64,000 nucleotides of DNA, taken from NCBI GenBank assembly GCA_021234155.1, contig JAJEKV010000006.1, positions 11,935,318 through 11,999,317 of the forward strand. The letters run 5' to 3'. This document shows, one piece after another, positions 23,752 through 35,479 of this stretch. Numbering within the stretch: the first letter of the stretch is position 1; every line of letters starts with the position of its first letter. Source of the stretch: Isoetes taiwanensis. Its lineage: Eukaryota > Streptophyta > Lycopodiopsida > Isoetales > Isoetaceae. The notes beneath the pieces are model-generated. The model ran no database searches. It saw nothing but the letters and a program-made list of their open reading frames with translations, and had not been told where the DNA came from. The position numbers were made by a program, and so were the translations under genes.

Positions 23752-23925
23752 GTTTTTGCAAATTTTGTGACTCACAATTTGATTAGGTAAAGGAACTTAG
23801 AACATTATGATGTGGTTAATGTTTAGACATAACAAGTGCATTTTTTATGCAAATTTAGTGACTCACAATTTGATAAGGTGAAGGAACTTGAACACTATGA
23901 TGTGGTTAATGTTTAGACATAACAG
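23752..23925. repeat. Two-copy tandem duplication, about 90-bp unit
   Basis: 'GCAAATTTTGTGACTCACAA' through 'GATGTGGTTAATGTTTAGAC' to 'ATAACA' occurs twice in direct order with only a few differences. Confidence 0.8.
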
Positions 23926-24145
23926 CTGTGTGTCGTATTGTATAGGGAATAATTCCTTTGGAGAAGTAGAGTGTATAAGTAGACAATAGATAGTACTTTT
24001 TACGTCATAACATCATACATGAGAGAACAAGTTGAGTAGATGCAAATTTGGAAGTTGCATAATATCTCTAGACAGCATATGCTTCAGGCACAGGCAATGC
24101 GTAAGGACACAACGATATTTTACTCAAACTAACGAGCTCGGAGAG

Positions 24146-24350
24146 GGGGGGGGGGCACAAGACACAATGTCCATGGATCAAGTGGCAAGGATATTGAAAA
24201 AAAAAGAAAAAAAAAACACACACACACACAATGTCCATGGATCGTGGCAAAGATATTAAAAAAAAAAAAGGGCACAAGGGGGCCATGGTCCATCCAAGGA
24301 AATAAAGAAAACACCATGGTCCAAGTTGCAAGGAGATAAAAAAAAAGGGT
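24146..24350. repeat. Tandem repeat of about 70 bp with poly-G, poly-A and (CA)n tracts
   Basis: Three to four diverging units share 'CACAATGTCCATGGATC', 'TGGCAA(G)GATAT' and a terminal A-run. The first is preceded by a run of 11 G at about 24,145, and (CA)n lies between units one and two. The minus-strand open frames here, rich in Phe and Pro, are produced by the A-runs. Confidence 0.75.
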
Positions 24351-25367
24351 GGAAAAAAATATCCCACTTTTTGTAGGTTCAATGAATGGTGGAGGTTAAA
24401 ATAAGGAAGGGGATGAGGAAAAAAAAGCAAGCCTAAAAATACACTAGTTTCTTTCTCCGAGTATTTCATGGACATGGCCAAAAGAGCACACTACACTGTG
24501 TTGCGCAGCAGAGGAGCCCTGCCACATCTTGGAGTTGCTGGGGTCCTCCGTTGGATCATCCCCATTCTGCCGGATTCACACATTTGTACAGATTTCCATT
24601 TGGGAGGTGAAAATCAGGCTGCCAGTCTCCATCGATCAGACTGTCTTTTCTTCTGTCCTTTTTTCGCAGCAATTATTGATTTTTCTCGCCCTTTTTCACC
24701 CACCTTCCCGAGCCCTGGCTATGGCGGACAGAGCTCTTCTGCTCCTCAAGGACTCCCAAGTCCGACAATGAATCCGCCTTGTTTTCAGCCGTAAAGGGCT
24801 TCTCCTTGCTTTTGCGCCTGAATGCCTAAGTGGGTTTCTTCTCTTACACGGCTCTTTTGGGTTCATGCACCGTGCCTTCCGAGTCGAAGAAGCCGGCAAG
24901 CATACCCCTCGTTTTTTCGCACATTCAAAACAAAGGAGGACCAAATCCCCTTCTCGGCCGGACACTCTGTTTCTCAGGAACCCGCAATAGGGCTTCCTTC
25001 TTTCTAATCCCTGCTTCCTTCGTTCTAATCCCTTCTCTCAAGCTCTTCTTTTTTTGCTAATTCAGAAGAAATATCTCGTTTTTCTCCTTCAGACGCCGGA
25101 TTTGATTAACCTACTGTTTCAGGGCTTGATCAAAGGTTAGTGAAGCAGGCAAAACATTCTTATTTGTGACTAGGTTATACATGGCAGTGACATTTCCTCA
25201 TATTTCTCCATGGTTTTGGGGAAGAGCAAATAACACTGGAATAGGGTCCTCTCAAGAGGCAAATATAAATTCACACAAGGCCAAACATTGCCATTAGGCC
25301 GAGAACTCTAATTGTAAATTGGCTTGAAGATAAGCAACAACTTTGAAAGATAGAGTAGGATACACAG

Positions 25368-25781
25368 GCTCGCCCTAAACGAGCTGTAGCCAGAAAACCA
25401 CGCAGGGCTTCGAGGAAATGGACAGAAAAACAGGTCGATACAGAGTTTGACATGGTTGTAGTACCTCCTGATGGGTGCTGCATGTCTGGTTCTGAATCTG
25501 ATGACTCAGACTGGTCTGTGGGCTGGTTTGAACCCCATTCCTCTGATTTTTCTGATTCTGAAGATAATTTTGCAGTCTTGGTGCCTTGCTATGGCTCTTC
25601 CTCTCCTCGTCTTGCGCAGAACAACTTTGGAAATTCAAAATTTCTGGCAGATGATCCTAGGTCTCCTGTATTAACTACCATGCTGTCTAACCTCGCTCGG
25701 CGAAGAACTGTGGCTGGTAAATTCTCAGACTCCTCTTTTGTCGTAGCATTTTCTCGTCCTTCAATCATTTTTCTGAAGTAG
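25368..25781 (+). CDS. Probable last coding exon, acidic Ser/Asp-rich protein of unknown function
   Basis: From a possible acceptor (ACACAG, ending 25,367) the frame is open for 137 codons to TAG at 25,779-25,781; the first ATG in frame is at 25,452. It reads in order: a basic, Arg/Lys-rich segment ('RPKRAVARKPRRASRKW'), 'DTEFDMVVVPPDGCCMSGSE', an acidic stretch ('SESDDSDWSVGWFEPH', then 'SSDFSDSEDNFAVLVPCYG') and a C-terminal part with 'LTTMLSNLARRRTVAGK'. The composition is clearly non-random and the acidic block followed by 'FAVLVPCYG' looks conserved, but I cannot name the family. A GTAAAT donor-like word after 'RRTVAG' could end the exon earlier. Upstream (24.7-25.1 kb) there is pyrimidine-rich, 5'-UTR-like sequence and an 'ATGGCGGACAGAGCTCTTCT' start-like word, which may belong to the first exon. 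No signal peptide or membrane segment is seen. Confidence 0.45.
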   Translation, partial: ARPKRAVARKPRRASRKWTEKQVDTEFDMVVVPPDGCCMSGSESDDSDWSVGWFEPHSSDFSDSEDNFAVLVPCYGSSSPRLAQNNFGNSKFLADDPRSPVLTTMLSNLARRRTVAGKFSDSSFVVAFSRPSIIFLK

Positions 25782-28700
25782 CATTGTGGTTCAATGCATG
25801 TGGACGCATTCAGCCAGTAAAAGTATGGCATCTGTGAGATATTTGTTTGGTTTGATTATGATGTGGTGTAAGAGATGGCCCTTGTGCTGTAAATTCATGA
25901 CCTTCTGTGCCTATTTCTGTGTTAACTTGCCTTCATATTTAGCCTATTTCTCCCATCATGTCCTTTATCTGTGTTCAATTGTGTGAACAGAAATGGTTAT
26001 TCTCTGTCATACTCTGGGAGTTAACTGTTCTTAATAGCATTGAAGCACCCATGGCCATCCTTGAAAGTAAATTTTGAAAGCTTAACTGTTTTGGAAAGCT
26101 AAGTGTGGCACGTTTTGTGCAACCAGCATATCCATGGTTAGCATCTTCATGGTTTGCGTCTGTCCAGCTTTTCACCATGTTCTTGGAGATATGGAGTTTT
26201 CTTCCTGGCATTATGCAAGATGAACTTGTCTTGTTGTGGTTGTTTCATGGGGAACCACCATTTCCACATTTTCCATTTCGGCTACTGTTTCCAGACCAAA
26301 GATCCCAAGTTGAGCAAATGGCTGGCCCCACTCAGTAATTGTTCGAAAGGAACGGCCTTGTGGCTATTAGATGTATAATCTGAATCTCTACATATGACAA
26401 AATGCAATCATATTTTAAGCCGAGTCTTTGAAAAAGCCATCACCTCCAAACAGTGTGGTGAAAATTGTCTTGAAAAGATGAGATCGGGGTGGGAATTTGA
26501 CTTTATTGGGGTGGGGAAATATAGCAACTTAGCCTGATAGGACAGTTAAACAAGTCACATAGACCATACATTGTCTTTGATTATCATGATGCCTAAGATT
26601 TGTGTGTTGCGGTTAAAGCTTCTGCACACTTCAGCCATTGCTTTCTTATCGAAGTGGATCTTTGTGTTCTTTCCTCAGTCTCCTGAATATATCTCTTTAA
26701 GATGGCTATATGGTGTATAGACTGAAGATTGATTGAGGCCCCGACACTGGGTCTGTATTCTAGATTCTTGTATATATGGATATTTCTGTGGCACCAAATA
26801 AAATTTTTGGAATGTGTCAAGTCGATCATTCTTGTATATATATTTACTTGCTCGCTTTACAAAGACTTCTGTACAAAGTGCTTAGATTGCTGGGAAGCTC
26901 GTTGAGATTGCCGAAGTCTGTTGTCCGAGTATGTTGTTTTGGTAGATAGGAAAAGGCAAACAACTGGCCGGACCGATGATATTTTGTGAAGCAGAAGGTT
27001 TGATTTATTGGTATTCCTGGACATTTTCGGGATTGGCAAAATCTGTGGCTCGGAAACAATTGAACAGAAGGTATTGTAATTTTAAAGTGGAATAGTATTT
27101 GGTTATGCAAGATTATATGAATTGGAAATATACTTATGCAGACTTCTGTAAATGGAATGATGGCCTTTACTCACATCCAACAGTCATTAAAGAATTTTGC
27201 ATGTTGTTATTTATGTATGTAATTGCATTGGAAACATATAATAATATAGAATAACAGAGTACTGCTAAAACAGAGATTGAAAGTTGTGTGAAGCTTTTGT
27301 GGTCCAAACATGTCCATAGGATCATAAATTGTTTGCGTTTCATTGCATTTGATAGATTCAGTGCTTTCCAGTTGACTCTGATCAAGCAAAACTTGAGGAT
27401 ATCAACCCGCACTTTAGCCTCTCAACTAATGTATATTATTATTTTGTAATCATGCCAGAAAAATAAGTGGTTTCTTATAAGTCACAAAAACAAGTTTTGA
27501 GAAAGCTTTAGAATTTTATCTTTACTGCCAAGGTTGTTATCATTTAAAGAATGACAAAAGTTAACAGTAAATTTCATCTCCAGTATAGCAAAGAGATATG
27601 GAAGACTATGGCAGATCTTCCTTATACCCGACTGTCTCATTTATCAACCACGGTCGTTTTGAAACCCTCAAACAAACCACACAAGGCCGGATCAACGAAT
27701 TTTTTCGAGTGTCGTGTTAGCCACACTCAGGGAAAACACACTGAGTTTTTATTTCATGTTGGTTCAAACATCACCATGGTTGTTAAATAAGATGCTCGTT
27801 TTATATTTGCCTCTGCCACATTTGCACTTCTCACATTTTTGACTAAAAGTACTCTTTTGATTTTATAGAAGGGAACTAAAGCGACATTTTAAAAGTGAAA
27901 ATGGATGTGCATGCATGACATGTTGCCACACGTGTGACTCCAAGAACATCAAGGAATACCTCGTTTATCACTCCTAAAGTGAAAAACAAAACAAAAAGCT
28001 GCATCAAAACAAGTGTCACTAGAATACAAGTTTGATTAAAGAAAGGATTGCTACTTTGTTCAAACCCTCCTAAAATCAGAAAAGAAAAATCATCAAGGTG
28101 TTCTGTCTTCAAAGCATGCATGGTGTGGAGTGTACTACTTGGTTATAGTTGTTGGGTAAGGAGTTTGCCTTGTTTCATTCGGCTTTCATTGTCGATATCT
28201 TAACCTTTTTTAAAATTATTGTTGGTATAAAAATGAAATGTAGTTTGTCATAAACACACGCCCAAGCCCTGCTAATTTGGGACCAGTAGGGGTTCTATTT
28301 TAAAGTTGATTTTCTAAGGTCCTGGGCGTGGCTCAACGCCCACCAGTAGGATTAGTTCTCTCCTCGCATGGATGCTATGCTGATGTAAATATGTGGTTTT
28401 GCTAGAAAGTCATCGGGTCAGTGCTCTCCGGGCAGATACTTGTGGGTAATAATTTGATCTCGCAAGTCGCTTAATCTGGCCGAATGTCTCTAGATCCCGC
28501 TTCTTCCCTAACCGCTTTGCAAAACATGGAGGATGCTCTGGGCTTGATAAACAAAATGGTTTTTCTTTATTCTATATCCCCGAGTGTGGCAAATGCCTAT
28601 AATCGAGCCGAACATGTATTATTGAGTATTAATTGCGCCTCTTCTATAACAGAGTGCATGCCCCTAGCGAGTGTTTTTGAATTGTTTTTTCTCGGACCAA

Positions 28701-28867
28701 ACCGGCTCTGGCTTGACCCCTCATGGACATAGGTCAAGGATACTATGGAAGGCAATGGGACAAAACAGATGTAATTTGGATATGGTTTGGAATTACTCCT
28801 CTTTGAAACAAGAGCTTAGATTCTTATTCTTTTCCGGGGTGTGTGCTTCTAAGCAATGCAGCAAATT

Positions 28868-28965
28868 TTTGTTCAATTCACCCAATCGAATAAGGATCAA
28901 TGCCTTAATTAAAACCATTTTAAATATGATTATTTAATGAAGAACTCGCTCAAGTTAGCTAAGAG
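28868..28965 (+). repeat. Third, partial copy of the 32-kb / 55-kb dispersed repeat
   Basis: 'TTCACCCAATCGAATAAGGA' and 'TCAATGC...AATTAAAACC' match the sequence at about 32,219-32,260 in the same orientation. Only about 100 bp are shared and the left side diverges quickly. Confidence 0.6.
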
Positions 28966-28971
28966 CTATAA

Positions 28972-29440
28972 TTTTTTTTGAGGATAAGAAGTAGACTTTT
29001 TATTGGTTTTGGGAGAACAATACAGTTGCCACAAGGGGTGGAGAGTATCCATCTCCATAAAATGAGATGAGGACAGTGAGAGCTTCCTCTGCTATGATGA
29101 AGAGGAATCATTGCTACAAAATGGAGTGAGACAGAGTAAGACCCAATCCAAAACGCGCCTGCAACCGAAACTAAGTCTGATGTCCTTTGCGGATCATTCT
29201 TGGGGAAATGATCCTCAAACCTCGTCAGATGGTACCGAACTGGCTTCGATGCCGCCGCATTCGGCCGAAATGTCCTGCTTATTCCTCACGTACACTAGTC
29301 AGGCTGAGCCCCTTTCTGCCCAAGAAGATGTAGGCCCCGACCAAAGAAGAGGGAAAATAAAAACAAATTATGATAAATCAAAGTTAATGTGTCTATTCAA
29401 GATAAAGGTTAATACAATATATTTGTGGCCCTAAGAATCT
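28972..29440 (-). mobile_element. 3' end of a minus-strand poly(A) retroelement
   Basis: A T-run at 28,972-28,979 is followed by 'GAGGATAAGAAGTAGACTTT' and then 'TTATTGG'. On the minus strand this is a polyadenylation-like CCAATAAAAA about 20 bases before a poly(A) tail, the usual layout of a LINE or a processed transcript. It directly interrupts the right side of the repeat copy above. Where the element ends on the right is not clear, and no coding motif is recognised. Confidence 0.45.
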
Positions 29441-29490
29441 ATCTTAAGTTGTTTATCTCAGGAACAATCGGTTCTCATTTTGCTGGAGAA

Positions 29491-29790
29491 GCTGGGATGG
29501 CCAAAACAATTCTTCCAGATCCAGATTTGCTTGCTAAAGTTTGGCTTTTGGTGCCATACTAATTTTTGAGAAGTTCAGACAACCGGTTTGGTCGAGATTC
29601 ACTGAATAATAGTTCCTTCAAGCTATCTCCTTTCCTATTCTTGAACTTTCTAATATGTGCCTTCAGTTGTTTCAATTGGTATCAAAGTCAAAATTTCCTA
29701 TACTTCCTGAGGTAATCTAGGGAGGTCTCAAAGAATCAAAGGAAATTGGAAGATCTTAGGAATCCCGAGGGAGCCGGGTGGCGCGTTTTC
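29491..29790 (+). mobile_element. LTR-retrotransposon fragment: LTR 3' part, primer-binding site, start of interior
   Basis: TGGTATCAAAGTC at 29,677-29,689 matches 11 of 13 positions of the usual plant primer-binding site complementary to the 3' end of initiator tRNA-Met (TGGTATCAGAGCC). The sequence to its left (29,491-29,595, 'GGCCAAAACAATT...TTTGGCTTTTGGTG...TTTTTGAGAAG') recurs at 37,399-37,496, and the sequence around and after the site recurs at 39,235-39,430, as expected for LTR plus 5' interior. No gag frame survives. Confidence 0.5.
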
Positions 29791-29799
29791 ACACGCCTT

Positions 29800-30420
29800 C
29801 TTTTCACGCTGTTCCGCCTCAATAACAGCATATAATTATGCCAAATGTCTGAATAATTCCATATACACATCCTTATATCTAGGAGGAGTAGTGACCCATA
29901 TTTTTCTTCTTCGATGATGTTCTCTCCGGCTAGTTCTCTCGTGGCCAACGTGTTGAAACTATCGCACACCGCTTCAGGCGATCATCTTACTACTTGCTTG
30001 GGTGTGTGGTTGTTCACTCTTTTCTGCAAGTGGTGGTCTCTCATCAGCCATGAGATCCTACTTGCACTTTATCCCTGCTTTTCAGCCCAATCCTACGTGT
30101 TTTAGCATTTCATCTCGCTTTCTAGTTGGATTTTGTGGTCTATCCCAAGCAGGCTTACTTTCAGGTATTTCCGGTGCACACATCTCCTGGACGTTGAAAT
30201 TTCTCCACAGCTCAACAAGATCACCAAAGCTTACCTGCTCATCTCACCGATGATAAAAAGAGATAATCTATGACGTGATTTACTTGTTCTTCCTATGTAC
30301 AGATCTGTTTTGCCTAGTTGCCTTCAAACGCATCCACTTGTGGCCTTATCTGTCCTGCACTGTGGCCTTTGTTCCTTGTCAATAAAAAGAGTCTCTGGCT
30401 TCAAAAAAAAAAAAAAAAAA
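29800..30420 (+). mobile_element. Poly(A)-tailed retroelement or processed-transcript end
   Basis: AATAAA at 30,381-30,386 is followed after about 16 bases by a run of A to 30,420. This is a retroposed 3' end on the plus strand. Upstream, to about 29,800, are short open frames without recognisable motifs, so it could be a 3'-UTR-only LINE copy or a retrocopy of a host mRNA. The left boundary is a guess. Confidence 0.45.
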
Positions 30421-30931
30421 AGTTTCTAATTGTCATCCCTAATGTTAAAAATTGCGTTTCGAAAAACATAAGAAAAACAAAAGAAATGTTTCAAACTAAC
30501 GTATATATGTATAGCAAACCCAAATATATTCATTTTTTATACCTACTAATAATTTTAAAAAAAATTATCGATCACCAATCGAGAAATGACTTCCGAATTT
30601 GTAATCAAGCATAATGCATTACGTTTCATATCGAATCAAAAGGTCACTTTTAGGAGTTCCCCGCCCACGCTATTAATTGTATGGTTGGGGGTGTAATGGG
30701 CCATATGGTTCATAGGATATTGCCATGTGGCAATATATATATCATATCCACATATTGGCGCAATGGCAACATAACGGGTTCTAATGGTTGTGCCCCGTGA
30801 TACAACCTTTACTTAAGCACGTCTACATGTCGCTGCCCATATATTAGTAATGTATAAAGATAATATAATAGATATATTTATATCGTATATTTGCGGGAAT
30901 GTCACACATATCATGGACTTATACTTTTCCT

Positions 30932-31912
30932 CTAATAAGCTTCCCATTTCAACATAATTTGGTCCCTTATCAACATGTATGCCAAATAAGGATGTGTTAC
31001 TGATGCACGGATAGCATCGAGAAACACCCGCACTACATTTTGTGGCTCAATTTTTTTAATGATTTCACTCATCTTTTCAAACAATAACTCGTCTGTAACA
31101 GTCATACATGTACCGTTCATGTCCAATGACTTCTTGTAGATTGTTGCGAAAGATATCATAACATTATAAAGACCTCGCTTTCTGATATCAATACATCCAT
31201 CTATCAGGGTGCATCCATACCGAGTGCATTTCTTTTCAATTTGAGACATCACAAGAGTTACTTCATTTTAGGTGGATGGAATTAATTTTCTTGTAAGTGT
31301 CTTGACCATGGACCCGAGGTCTTTGTACCTATTTGAGACAATGCCCCTACCATTTTCTTCCAACTAGGAGCGTCCAAAATTCTAAATAGAAGATTACATT
31401 CAATAAGCATTTTACCAGCTTCCAATTCTGCCATTTGTATCCATTTCTCTTGCCAACGTATTTGAGATTTAGTGAGCGTTGTTTGCCTCATGGTCATTTG
31501 CGTAGGGGAGATTTCTTGCTCAAAATTTTCATGAATAATGCAACCTGAACTTGTTGCAATATCATCACTTCATCCTCCTGCTCTCTTTCTCTTTTGTCCT
31601 GCTAGTAGATGTGTAGGAGGAACGGAAGCAAGTGAAGTCGAATCTATGTTGGTTGATATTTCTTGCTCCACCAAATGTTATCCTTTTTTTATTATGGTCT
31701 CCTCCTTCATTTTCGGTGGTGGATTTGGGCACTTCTTGATTCCTTTGTCCTTGACGCCCATTAAATGTGCTTTCGATTTACCAATTACTCCTGTGGATGA
31801 AATGCCACAAAAATTGCGAGTGAAGTGTCTATTGCTGCTGCCTCTATGTAGCCCCAAAACTTCATGTGTTTCTAGGCATGCTTTTTCCCATAAGTTTGCT
31901 TGGTTTTTTTAA
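30932..31912 (-). pseudogene. hAT-type transposase remnant (BED finger + DUF659 region)
   Basis: On the minus strand, from about 31,850 to 31,690, 'FCGISSTGVIGKSKAHLMGV' followed by 'KDKGIKKCPNPPPKMKEE' reads as the second half of a BED zinc finger (CxxC...RxKxHLxGxxGKGIxxC). From 31,497 'MLIECNLLFRILDAPSWKKM' and then 'VGALSQIGTK' match the start of DUF659, and from 31,252 'YGCTLIDGCIDIRKRGLYNV' followed by 'MISF...YKKSLDMNGTCMT' and 'IIKKIEPQNVVRVFLD' match its core (normally 'GCTIxSDGWTDxRxRxLxNF'). The frames are interrupted between these blocks. The C-terminal hATC dimerisation region is not seen downstream, so the copy is truncated or too decayed to recognise. No terminal inverted repeats were found. 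Confidence 0.7.
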
Positions 31913-31920
31913 GGCAAGTT

Positions 31921-32300
31921 AGTTTTGCTGATAACCATTTATTCAACAAGAAAAAGCCTTGCCTATAGGCATCTCTAAATTCTTAAACAAGTTAATCAAT
32001 CAAGACATCTTTGTTTTATGAATTATATATTTAAGAACCGACGAGGACAATATGAGAACAGAGAACTTTTGATTTCCTTCCAATTTCAATATAAGACAAC
32101 AAAATACAAAAACTGCTAAGGAATTAGAATTAATTTATTAATTGTTACATACCATCTTGTACTTTTAGTCAAAGTGCCTTTCTCGGTCGGATTCTCCTTT
32201 GTTCTGAATTTTTGATTGATTCACCCAACTGAATAAGGATCAACGCTCAAAATTAAACCTACCTCAATCTTAAAGTGGATTATGAATGAAGGAATTCAAG
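31921..32300 (+). repeat. Dispersed repeat, copy 1 (inverted relative to 55.5-kb copy)
   Basis: About 350 bp, running from 'TTATTCAACAAGAAAAAGCC' through 'GAGGACAATATGAGAA' and 'GGATTCTCCTTTGTTCTGAA' to 'GAATAAGGATCAACGCTC', match the reverse complement of about 55,460-55,830 at roughly 80-85% identity by eye. It begins within about 10 bases of the point where the hAT coding trace ends, so it may be the element's 5' non-coding end. The copy at 55.5 kb has no recognisable transposase next to it. Confidence 0.75.
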
Positions 32301-34828
32301 CTCATATAAAGAGTTGTAATCATATGAGTGGTTTCATATAACTAAGAGAATCGATATTGCAAAAAGAGATGAGACCGTCAGAACCACCCAGTGCAGTGGT
32401 GTTCCTCGAAAATTGATAGGTTTATTTCAAAGAATATTTCTTTATTCATTTTCAAAGTGTCATGAGGACCGCCATTATTATTTTGCCCTTCGTGACACCC
32501 CAGTCTTCATCTCTACTTGGCCATGGCGGGCAATGGGCCATCTCACGACTACGGGTATCACTGGCTTGATTTATGCTCGCCTCGGGCGACTATGGCGTAC
32601 CGCCATGGTTATGGCACTGCAGTCCGGGTTATTTTGGCAACAACTACCGGATACAGGGTCAGCAGTACCCAATGTGTTTGAATATGCCTTCCGTTTATTT
32701 ATTTTCCTCCTTGCTTTACCACACATTCACAGAGGCCGCTTCAACGCTTTTCGTTATTATCTTTCGCTAAAAACTCGGTTTTGGCGCTCTTTTCATGCAT
32801 TATTTGTATCATTCGTCCATATCTAAAGATCGCCAGGTTTGCTCTCGTAATCAGAACCGTGATTTTCCTTCGCTATGCTTGATGATGCATACTTTGGCAA
32901 CAACCGCTTTGTATTTTGTTGCCAGCGGATAATCTTACTCCGCGAGCATAGATTTAATCTGGAAGGAACAAATTCCCTTCTCGCTGTAATTCTGGAAGAT
33001 TCAAGGTCCAAGTCAGATATCAATGCATTCGCCCTGCTTGTTTTGATTCTCTATTGATTTAGCTGTGAATGGAGCAACCCACAAAAATGCAATCGAAACC
33101 AATGCAACCTTAAGAAAGAAGAAAAACAAAAATCTGGCTGGGCGGATTTGGGGTCTCGTAAAATGGCCTCTCATCACCATTCCACGCCATATTCCGCCTT
33201 TTTCCCATGCCACCTAGGGATACCAAAATCTCATCATTATGGAAGATTTACTTGGAATATTCTCCTATCAGGTGACTATGACCATGAAGCACATGTACGA
33301 ATTCGTTGGTTGTCGACAGTCGATGCAACATGTGGCGCTTCTAAAAGCCACTTGCATTATAGCACATACCAAGAACTCATGGCGTTTTGGTTTGTCGATA
33401 CCAAGCTTAAGTGGTCAATGGACCCCTGCGCTTATTTTCATTTATAGGAGGCCATGGTTGCTGTTAAGCTTCCCGCCTTTCCACATTTCAAAATTTGAAT
33501 GTGTAGGTCAAGCTTCCCCATCGACTTCATTTCTACGCAATGTATACTAGCGGGTGGTTCATATGAAGAAGTTTAGGCCCTCCAATGAAGTTCTAAGTGA
33601 ACAAGACCGACAGATTCAACACAGACTCCACGAAGTTGATCTCGGTCAGACGCCCAAAATCTGGTCGACCTTTCGCCTCACCCCAAGTTCAAGCAGTGTT
33701 TTAAGCCAGTCATCTACATGAACCCAAAGATTAACTAGATCTTTACTCATCCCAACATGTGCTTCCCCTACACCGAATTTTGAATCTAAGGTTTAATGTA
33801 TAAAAGCATGGATTGTAGGAGAATGGACTTTCGACATGCACGCTGCAAATTTCAAAACGAGGTTATATTTGGGGACGTCGCATTACCTATTTAATCAGTC
33901 ACATTAAATTGTAAAATCTTCATTTCGCTACTGCGGCGATCCAATGCGATGGAAGCTCCAAGTAAAATGATGTGTGGATAAGATCCAACTCGACTCACGA
34001 ATATGCTCCATTTCATCAAGAAAAAGAGGTCTAAAAAATAAGAACTTAGACTCCTCGACGGTTGTGGTCTCAGTAGCTCAAAAAGTGCTGACATCTCAAG
34101 TGATGGCGCTTTATATCCATCGATCCGCTGAGTGGCAAGAAACCGCGGCCTCAGGACGCCTGCCTAGTCCGGACCTTGTGGTGACTTGTGAACTCCGCCT
34201 CCTAGGATATTGTGAGAGATTGAGAGAGGATGAGCATTCTAATCAATGATGTGCCCTTGAGATGAGAGCTGCCTCGATAAGGAAGGGAAATGTCCGTGAA
34301 GATGCTAATAAATGACACAGTACTTTGCAATGTGAAGGGTTTATACATTCTTGAAGTACAAAGGTTATGGTGTTTGTAAGTGTTTAGATAACGCTTTCAA
34401 TACAAGAAGGCTGACTATCTTAATAATAGACCTTTTAAACTCTATTGCTATTTAAATTATAGCAAAAATGAGTCTTGAAACCTTAAGTAGTAGAAGAACT
34501 CTTTGACTAGTTATCCATTTGATGACCATTTTTAAGAAAATATGATATGTGACATTCTTATAGCAACATTCATAAAATTTAAGCAGAACATTGTGCTGTC
34601 AAAGCCACTTAAAGAGGGATCATATGATGCGAATCTTCATGCGCAAGTAATCGTATATAAGAAATTACCGTGATCCTTAAGAAAAATAGAAACACAAATA
34701 TTCAAATTTTTACAACTTAGCTTAAACAAATAGTATTTTAATAAACCAACACTTTTATATACTAACACTTTACACTTTAAATAAGATATTTCTTTCTTTC
34801 CTTTTGATTAAAAGCTATTTTTTCAAGA
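32301..34828. other. No recognised gene
   Basis: Open frames up to 137 codons (32,413-32,826) overlap on both strands and match no family I know. A Tyr/Gly-containing stretch around 32,520-32,680 may be a shifted piece of a Gly/Tyr-rich coding sequence, but this is weak. Confidence 0.4.
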
Positions 34829-35476
34829 TGGATCACACCAAGTTTAATAATATATATGTAAAAAAGGGACACACCAATTCTGATGGTGTGATCCACTTTC
34901 ATTTGTCAAATTAAAATTAAACACAAGTACTCATTCCTATTTGTATTCAAAATGTTTTACCAATTTTAAGTACATAAGTCATTATCCCTTTCAAAGAGCA
35001 TTATTTTTCAAGCATGATCACACCGTTTTAATAAGACATATGTAAAACAAAATTTGAACACACCACCCTGATCGTGTGATCCATTTCTTATTTGTTGTCA
35101 AATTAAAATTAAACACAAGTACCTTCTCATTTAACGCTACCACCCCAAGTTATTAGTCCTTTCAGCAGTTATTATCTTTTAAGTAAAGGATCACACTGGC
35201 GCATCCTATTCGCATCTAAAATACTTTACCAACTCTAAGACATAAAGTTATTAAATTTTCAAAAAGAAACACTTTATCAATAAACGAAGTTATCAAGACA
35301 TCCATTACCTTAACTTCAACAAATAATATTAAGGGCTTCTTTTATTGTAAAATATGGAATCAAAGCGCACTCTACTATGTATAGAAGTCATGTTTTTTCA
35401 AAGATCACACCCGTCGCACTTTATGCTTTCAAAAGGTCAGAACATACTAAATTGCAGACAGGGGTGTGATCCACTT
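34829..35476. repeat. About 190-bp tandem repeat with inverted GGATCACAC motifs
   Basis: Unit 1 carries TGGATCACACCA (34,829-34,840) and its exact complement TGGTGTGATCCA (34,884-34,895). Unit 2 has GATCACAC at 35,016 and GTGTGATC at 35,074. Unit 3 keeps the left arm only (35,188). Unit 4 has GATCACACCC at 35,403 and GGGTGTGATC at 35,462. Left arms are about 185, 173 and 214 bp apart. The flank 'TTGTCAAATTAAAATTAAAC' + 'ACAAGTAC' also repeats 190 bp apart (about 34,905 and 35,096). A lone GGTGTGATCC lies near 36,200. Confidence 0.8.
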
Positions 35477-35479
35477 TCA

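Noticed and set aside
24068-24481. 137-codon minus-strand frame with long Phe and Pro runs
   Set aside because: It is generated by A-runs, a G-run and (CA)n in a tandem repeat; no protein-like segment outside these.
32385-32405. hAT-type terminal inverted repeat CAGTGGTGTTCC
   Set aside because: Orientation is wrong for the right end of the minus-strand hAT copy and no complementary partner was found on the other side.
32413-32826. 137-codon plus-strand frame
   Set aside because: No domain, overlapping frames on both strands, and no promoter, splice or homology signal I can see.
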